From NCBI GenBank assembly GCA_964475205.1, contig CAYYVQ010000005.1:33469-97468 (forward strand): DNA of 64,000 nt, written 5' to 3'. The DNA is from CAYSRM01 sp964475205. Its GTDB lineage: Bacteria > Verrucomicrobiota > Kiritimatiellia > UBA8416 > CAYSRM01. Below, in pieces: positions 60,148-64,000 of this stretch. The notes beneath the pieces are model-generated. The model did no database searches. It worked only from the letters and a program-made list of their open reading frames with translations, and was not told the origin of the DNA. Position 1 is the stretch's first letter; each line of letters starts with the position of its first letter. The translations under genes and the position numbers were made by a program.

Positions 60148-61325
60148 CAATGCTCGAACCAATTCAGGTACTCCAAGCCAGGCATGAAGCTTTTATAGAA
60201 AGAACCAACCGCCTGCGCCTTGCCGATGGTCCTGCTATGAGCCCGGCCCTTACCTGGCCCTCATTCTGGGACTCGGTCAATCGAACGCTGCTTTCATGCG
60301 GCTACAGAAAATCCACTCGCCGCCAATACAGGTATATACTCAGACAACTGCGCGCCTATGGAGTTGCCCGTCCCTGCGAGGCAACTGCCTCGGTTATACG
60401 AAACTATGTCACCGACCTTGGTCAGAACAGCGTATCGTGGAGTTGGATCGCGCTCAATATCGCCGTTTTGCGAACTGTTTTTGATCATATCTGCGGTCTG
60501 TCGCTCACAAAGAATCTTGTAACTCCCAAACGCGGCTTTCACCTGCCGGAGATACTCAGCGAAAACGAAGCCCGGCGAGTCGTTCAGGCCGGAACCACAA
60601 TACGCGACCAGCTACTGCTGGGTCTTCTTTATGGCTGCGGGCTTACCGGAACCGAAGCCTGCCGCCTGCGCTGGAGCGATGTGCGAGACAACGGCAAAAG
60701 CCTTCACGTTGCAGCCACTGTACGTTACATGGAACGAATGCTCAAAGTCCCCGAACCGCTGCGAGATATTCTAAAAACCGGTTCAAAGACCTGTCAGGGC
60801 GATCAATACATATTCCGAGGTCGCACAGGAAACGGGCGGCTGAGCAACCGCATGGTTCAGACCATTGTGCGCCGCGCGGCAGACGCCGCAGGCATTGAGC
60901 GCCCGGTATGTGTGTCCGCTCTCAGACATAGCTACGCAGTGCGCCGCCTTGAAAACGGAATAGACATTTCTTACCTGCAAAACGAACTGGGCCACGCCTC
61001 AGTCAGGACAACTCAGCGCTACCAGCGCTGCCTGGCCCCGCAGATCACGAACCACCCCTTCAGCGAAGTACGCCGCCGAATGCACAAAATCCTTAATTCA
61101 GAAGGACAGAGTCCGCCCGAGAAACGCAAAGACTGTACTCTGAAATCCCGATCTCCTGGAAAGTCGGGACAACCCCCATTATCCGGCATGGAAACAATAC
61201 AAATCGCAAAACTCAAATTGCCTCTCGTCGGCAACGATGACCTTTCGCGCGCCGCGGCTTTTCTCCGGCTCTTCAAGAACCGCCTTTTCGGTCTTTTCAC
61301 GCGCGGTTCCATTCACTCCCCTTAA
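60144..61325 (+). CDS. Divergent tyrosine recombinase / integrase
   Basis: 393 residues with a core-binding domain (KSTRRQYRYILRQLRAYGVA) and a catalytic domain carrying SALRHSYAVRRLENGIDISY, then LQNELGHASVRTTQRYQRC with the Tyr nucleophile. The first active-site Arg expected in 'GLRVSE' reads GLTGTE, and the first His of 'HxLRH' reads SALRH. So two of the usual catalytic residues are replaced. The C-terminal ~90 residues are unlike the family. GAGGAGG precedes the start. Confidence 0.85.
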   Translation: MTMLEPIQVLQARHEAFIERTNRLRLADGPAMSPALTWPSFWDSVNRTLLSCGYRKSTRRQYRYILRQLRAYGVARPCEATASVIRNYVTDLGQNSVSWSWIALNIAVLRTVFDHICGLSLTKNLVTPKRGFHLPEILSENEARRVVQAGTTIRDQLLLGLLYGCGLTGTEACRLRWSDVRDNGKSLHVAATVRYMERMLKVPEPLRDILKTGSKTCQGDQYIFRGRTGNGRLSNRMVQTIVRRAADAAGIERPVCVSALRHSYAVRRLENGIDISYLQNELGHASVRTTQRYQRCLAPQITNHPFSEVRRRMHKILNSEGQSPPEKRKDCTLKSRSPGKSGQPPLSGMETIQIAKLKLPLVGNDDLSRAAAFLRLFKNRLFGLFTRGSIHSP

Positions 61326-61581
61326 CAAAGCCTGCGCTCCAGTTGAAATCATATATCTCCAACAATCGGACTGTGCCCAAAAACACCTTTACACGCCCCC
61401 CGGACTCTCATACACTTCTTTCATAAGAAACATTCGGGCATTCAAGCCTGTTTTGCGGCCGGTAATGAATGCAAAACAACATAAACAACACGACTCAGCG
61501 GGTAAAAAAACCGCCAGAATAGACGGCACGTGTTGTATTAACGAAATAAAGCCGTCTAATACTATAGTTGGCGAAGGATGA
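61326..61581. other. Hairpin-rich gap after the recombinase
   Basis: ACAACACG near 61485 pairs with CGTGTTGT near 61530, and TAGACGGC with GCCGTCTA near 61552; AGCGGG and CCGC also pair. Nested short stems of this kind next to a recombinase could be recombination or attachment sites. No consensus core (GTTRRRY) of an integron site was convincing. Confidence 0.35.
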
Positions 61582-61947
61582 TTGATGGCAAAACAGAAGA
61601 AGAGCCTGTCGCCGAAGTACCAGCCGTGGGTTGACGCGCGCAAGCGTTTCCACCTCTCACACGCACATGTCCAAATGGCGCGCGAACTCGGGATGAACCC
61701 AAAGAAGATCGGCGGCAAGGCGAACCACAAGCAGGAGCCGTGGAAAGTACCACTCCCTGAGTTCATCGAGGATCTTTACTTTAAGCGATTCGGCAAGACC
61801 AGACCGGACAATGTCCGATCGGTCGAACAGATGGTGCAAGAGAAGAAACGAAAGCAGGCTGAGCGAAAAGCGCAGAAACAGGAAACACGAGATCGCCAAC
61901 AAACCAATTCAGGCGATTCAGAAAGGGCCGCGGACGTCCCTTTCTGA
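61582..61947 (+). CDS. Small basic protein, cassette-like, unknown function
   Basis: 121 residues: SLSPKYQPWVDARKRFHLSH, HVQMARELGMNPKKIGGKAN, then KVPLPEFIEDLYFKRFGK, ending in a Lys/Arg/Glu-rich helix (VQEKKRKQAERKAQKQET). I recall closely similar short proteins in many bacterial genomes near mobile DNA, but no function. The start choice is between ATGs at 61582 and 61585. It lies directly downstream of the recombinase and hairpins, so it may be a captured gene. Confidence 0.65.
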   Translation: MMAKQKKSLSPKYQPWVDARKRFHLSHAHVQMARELGMNPKKIGGKANHKQEPWKVPLPEFIEDLYFKRFGKTRPDNVRSVEQMVQEKKRKQAERKAQKQETRDRQQTNSGDSERAADVPF

Positions 61948-61987
61948 ACGCCTGATCGGTGACGTTCGCTCCTGGGAATACTCCAAC

Positions 61988-63721
61988 ATGAAAGCCAGTT
62001 ACGCACATTTCGCCGCGTTTCTCCGACGTCATCCGGCGGTTGCCCCAATGCTGGCGGCCGTTTTGGTCCACCTGCCAGGGGTATTTGGGACCTTCGTGTA
62101 CGATGACGTTCCGCTAATTCCGGAGCACGCCGAGCTATCAAGAGCCGACTTCGTCGGCGAGATATGGGCGCGTGACTACGGATTGGAGTTCGCTCGGCAG
62201 CCCAAAGGCTTCTATCGTCCGGTCTTCATGAGCGCTGTGTTTGGCATCTACTCGATCTGCGGCCCAACCCCCATCGCGTTCCATCTGTTCAGTCTCCTTT
62301 GCTTCATTGCCGCCACTGTGCTTGTCACTCTCGCAGCAGCACGGGCTGCACCGAAAAACCCAGGCCTCGCAATTTTCATTGGGGTACTCTACGCGTTGCA
62401 TCCCACTCGCGTTGAAGTCGTGTCTCTGTTCATGTCATTGCCGGACCTCCTCGTCGAAATTGCCGCACTTGTCACTTTTCTGATTCTTCTGCGGGAAGAT
62501 GAACGGATGCCTCGTCGGATTCCCTTCCGAGCAACGGCAGTCTGTGCAGCCCTCGCTTTGACAGCGGGGCTGACCAAGGAAAGTGCGTTTTTCTACCTCG
62601 CCCCGCTGGCTGTGACCGCTATCGTTCGTTCCATCTGGAAGCATGGGGCACACGCAGCACTCCCGACGTTGCCTGTGCCGGTCGGCACCGGCTTGGGGTT
62701 GGTCGCAGCTTTTGCGACACGGGTCCTCGTTGGCATACATAACCCAGTGTCGATTGTCGGAAGCACGATGAGACTTCTGGATGACCGATCCCTGCCCGCA
62801 CTATACACTCTCGTGTTATCCATCAGGGAGCTCGTGATACCTGAACCCGTTGTGTTCTGGCGACAACTGCCAAGCAGCCCTTCTGGCGCTGCCACAGTCG
62901 CAGTCCTGTTGATCCTGGTGTTTCTCGCAGCAGGATGGGTTGTGCTGCTCAGAGCAAGACAAGCGGGGGGCGTGTTGCTGCTGGGGTGGCTGGGTGGCAA
63001 TACGCTCAACCTCTTGTTGCTGACTGCCGGAGGCTACCCCTATTCGCAAAGGTACCTGGCGGTGGCGCCCGCACTTCTGCTCCTGTGTCTTGCCGGGCAT
63101 CATGTGTTTCACTCACTTTCGCGGCGTATCGTTTTCGACAAGTTACGAACATTGACTGGCTTGCGGCGACTTCCTGCGTTCGTCCTTGCGCTCTACCTGG
63201 TACTCCATGGGGCGTACGCTCTGTCCGGCGTCTTCCAATGCTGGTCGCCACTTGGGTTCTTCCTTGCGATGCACGAGGCAAGTCCCCGCGACGTGGTGCC
63301 CCTGGGAGCCGTCGCTCAGTCGCTGAACGATCAGGCTGCGCCCGCCCTACAGGTCGAAACCCGCGTCCGTCAGGCCACAGCTCTCGATGCGGGCCATCCG
63401 CAGGTTCCATTGCTGCACAACATGGTCATTAAGAGGTACCTTGCAGATGGGTCCTTCACTGAGGCCCTTCGCTTTGCAGATTGGTCGTTGGATCTATTCC
63501 CGGATGACTCGGACAAGACAGCGCTTCGCGCCGTTGCACTGGCGAGTCTCGGGCGATACGAGCAGGCGCTTGCGGCCATCGGCCAAGCGATGACTGCACG
63601 ACCGGATTCGGCGGAATATCGCCTGCTTCAGACTCAGATCCAAGGGAACATGCAGAGCGAACAAGCCGAGTCCACCGTACCAGTGAAAGCCGCGCCGAGC
63701 GCGTCTCCCACTGTCCGGTGA
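61988..63721 (+). CDS. GT-C-type membrane glycosyltransferase-like protein with TPR C-terminus
   Basis: 577 residues from the ATG at 61988; the longer in-frame start at 61811 overlaps the previous gene. The first lumenal loop has FVYDDVPLI, the paired acidic motif of GT-C enzymes, then HPTRVEVVSLFMSLPDLLVE. About ten helices follow, then two TPR units (GSFTEALRFADWSLDLFPDD, YEQALAAIGQAMTARPDSAE). It resembles TMTC/PMT-like protein O-mannosyltransferases. Higher GC and codon use differ from the neighbours, suggesting transfer. Confidence 0.75.
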   Translation: MKASYAHFAAFLRRHPAVAPMLAAVLVHLPGVFGTFVYDDVPLIPEHAELSRADFVGEIWARDYGLEFARQPKGFYRPVFMSAVFGIYSICGPTPIAFHLFSLLCFIAATVLVTLAAARAAPKNPGLAIFIGVLYALHPTRVEVVSLFMSLPDLLVEIAALVTFLILLREDERMPRRIPFRATAVCAALALTAGLTKESAFFYLAPLAVTAIVRSIWKHGAHAALPTLPVPVGTGLGLVAAFATRVLVGIHNPVSIVGSTMRLLDDRSLPALYTLVLSIRELVIPEPVVFWRQLPSSPSGAATVAVLLILVFLAAGWVVLLRARQAGGVLLLGWLGGNTLNLLLLTAGGYPYSQRYLAVAPALLLLCLAGHHVFHSLSRRIVFDKLRTLTGLRRLPAFVLALYLVLHGAYALSGVFQCWSPLGFFLAMHEASPRDVVPLGAVAQSLNDQAAPALQVETRVRQATALDAGHPQVPLLHNMVIKRYLADGSFTEALRFADWSLDLFPDDSDKTALRAVALASLGRYEQALAAIGQAMTARPDSAEYRLLQTQIQGNMQSEQAESTVPVKAAPSASPTVR

Positions 63722-64000
63722 CTCGCGACGTTCTGTTTATAAAGATTGATGAGATGGATGGTGGAAGAGAAACATTGCATGTCAGCATTTCGGAATGCGC
63801 GTCGTGGAAAACGCTCAAATCCGAAGACGAATGATCTGCCTTGTCCAACATCTACCGGGAAGCAATCAGGCAAGCCGACGGAGATTGAACACTGCAAGCA
63901 ATCTCTACTTGCGAAAACAAACGAATAACAGGAAGATACACGGAGAAACAGAACCAAAACATGGAGTGTATTGAAAATTCCGGGAATTTTCAAACACTCA
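63722..64000. other. Trailing gap ending in a palindrome
   Basis: No gene is supported. At 63964-63999 GAGTGTATTGAAAATTCC pairs with GGAATTTTCAAACACTC around a single G, with one unpaired base. It could be a mini-element end or operator; it is cut by the window end. Confidence 0.5.

Noticed and set aside
61326..61581. Integron attachment site
   Set aside because: Inverted stems exist but the core motifs do not fit and the recombinase lacks the extra integron-integrase segment.

Overview
This is a bacterial chromosome segment of roughly 50% GC. It reads as a Gram-negative member of the PVC group, with Kiritimatiellota or Lentisphaerota my best guess. The reasons are an ECF-like sigma factor of the Rhodopirellula/Verrucomicrobium type overlapping a FecR-domain anti-sigma-like protein, LPS heptose genes, a TonB-dependent receptor, outer-membrane barrel and Lol-type proteins, and many palindromic mini-elements alongside REP-associated (RAYT) transposases. 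The phylum is inferred; there is no rRNA here.

Layout. 1-6.6 kb: a truncated TonB-dependent receptor, an AI-2E family permease and three tandem M42 aminopeptidases, all on the minus strand. 6.7-9.6 kb: a repeat-rich accessory zone with a RAYT transposase bounded by 13-bp inverted ends, a tRNA-Pro with a damaged partner and a duplicated 3' end, a 277-bp palindromic element, a GIY-YIG gene broken by another element, and a 180-bp mini-element. 9.7-17.5 kb: an AT-rich Ldh-type dehydrogenase, an AEC permease, an acyl-activating/ACP/acyltransferase fusion, a Ser/Thr kinase and an exported beta-propeller. 17.5-27.4 kb: GH2 beta-mannosidase, mntP, a Gfo/Idh/MocA oxidoreductase, a repeat lipoprotein, an aldo/keto reductase, frr-pyrH, heptose genes and a small lipoprotein. 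27.4-30.2 kb: decayed small genes, mini-elements and fabH.

30.2-41.6 kb is the most distinctive part. One minus-strand block runs sigma factor, FecR protein, FeeM-like N-acyl amino acid synthase, methyltransferase, ThiF/E1-like enzyme. A conserved ~38-bp promoter-like motif occurs three times in it: before the FeeM-like gene, before the ThiF-like gene, and before a 90-residue-scale fragment that may be a second FeeM-like start. Divergently, a TetR regulator with a perfect palindrome inside its own promoter precedes a translationally coupled RND exporter, LolA-like protein and ankyrin/outer-membrane-barrel fusion. I infer a regulated system that makes, modifies and possibly exports or inserts an acylated small molecule or lipid.

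42-52 kb: a compact minus-strand run, in transcription order EEP-family phosphatase/nuclease, lipB, class IV aminotransferase, EIIA protein, CPA2 antiporter, bifunctional nuclease, thiE, purL. 52-59.9 kb: a second copy of a 197-bp mini-element, a UroD-family protein, a DEAD-box helicase, an APC permease with an EIIA tail, hflK-hflC and a yceH homologue. 59.9-64 kb: a recombinase remnant, a divergent tyrosine recombinase lacking expected catalytic residues, a small basic protein, and a GT-C/TPR membrane protein whose composition suggests transfer.

The intergenic DNA contains at least four families of palindromic non-coding elements, two of them with visible target duplications.
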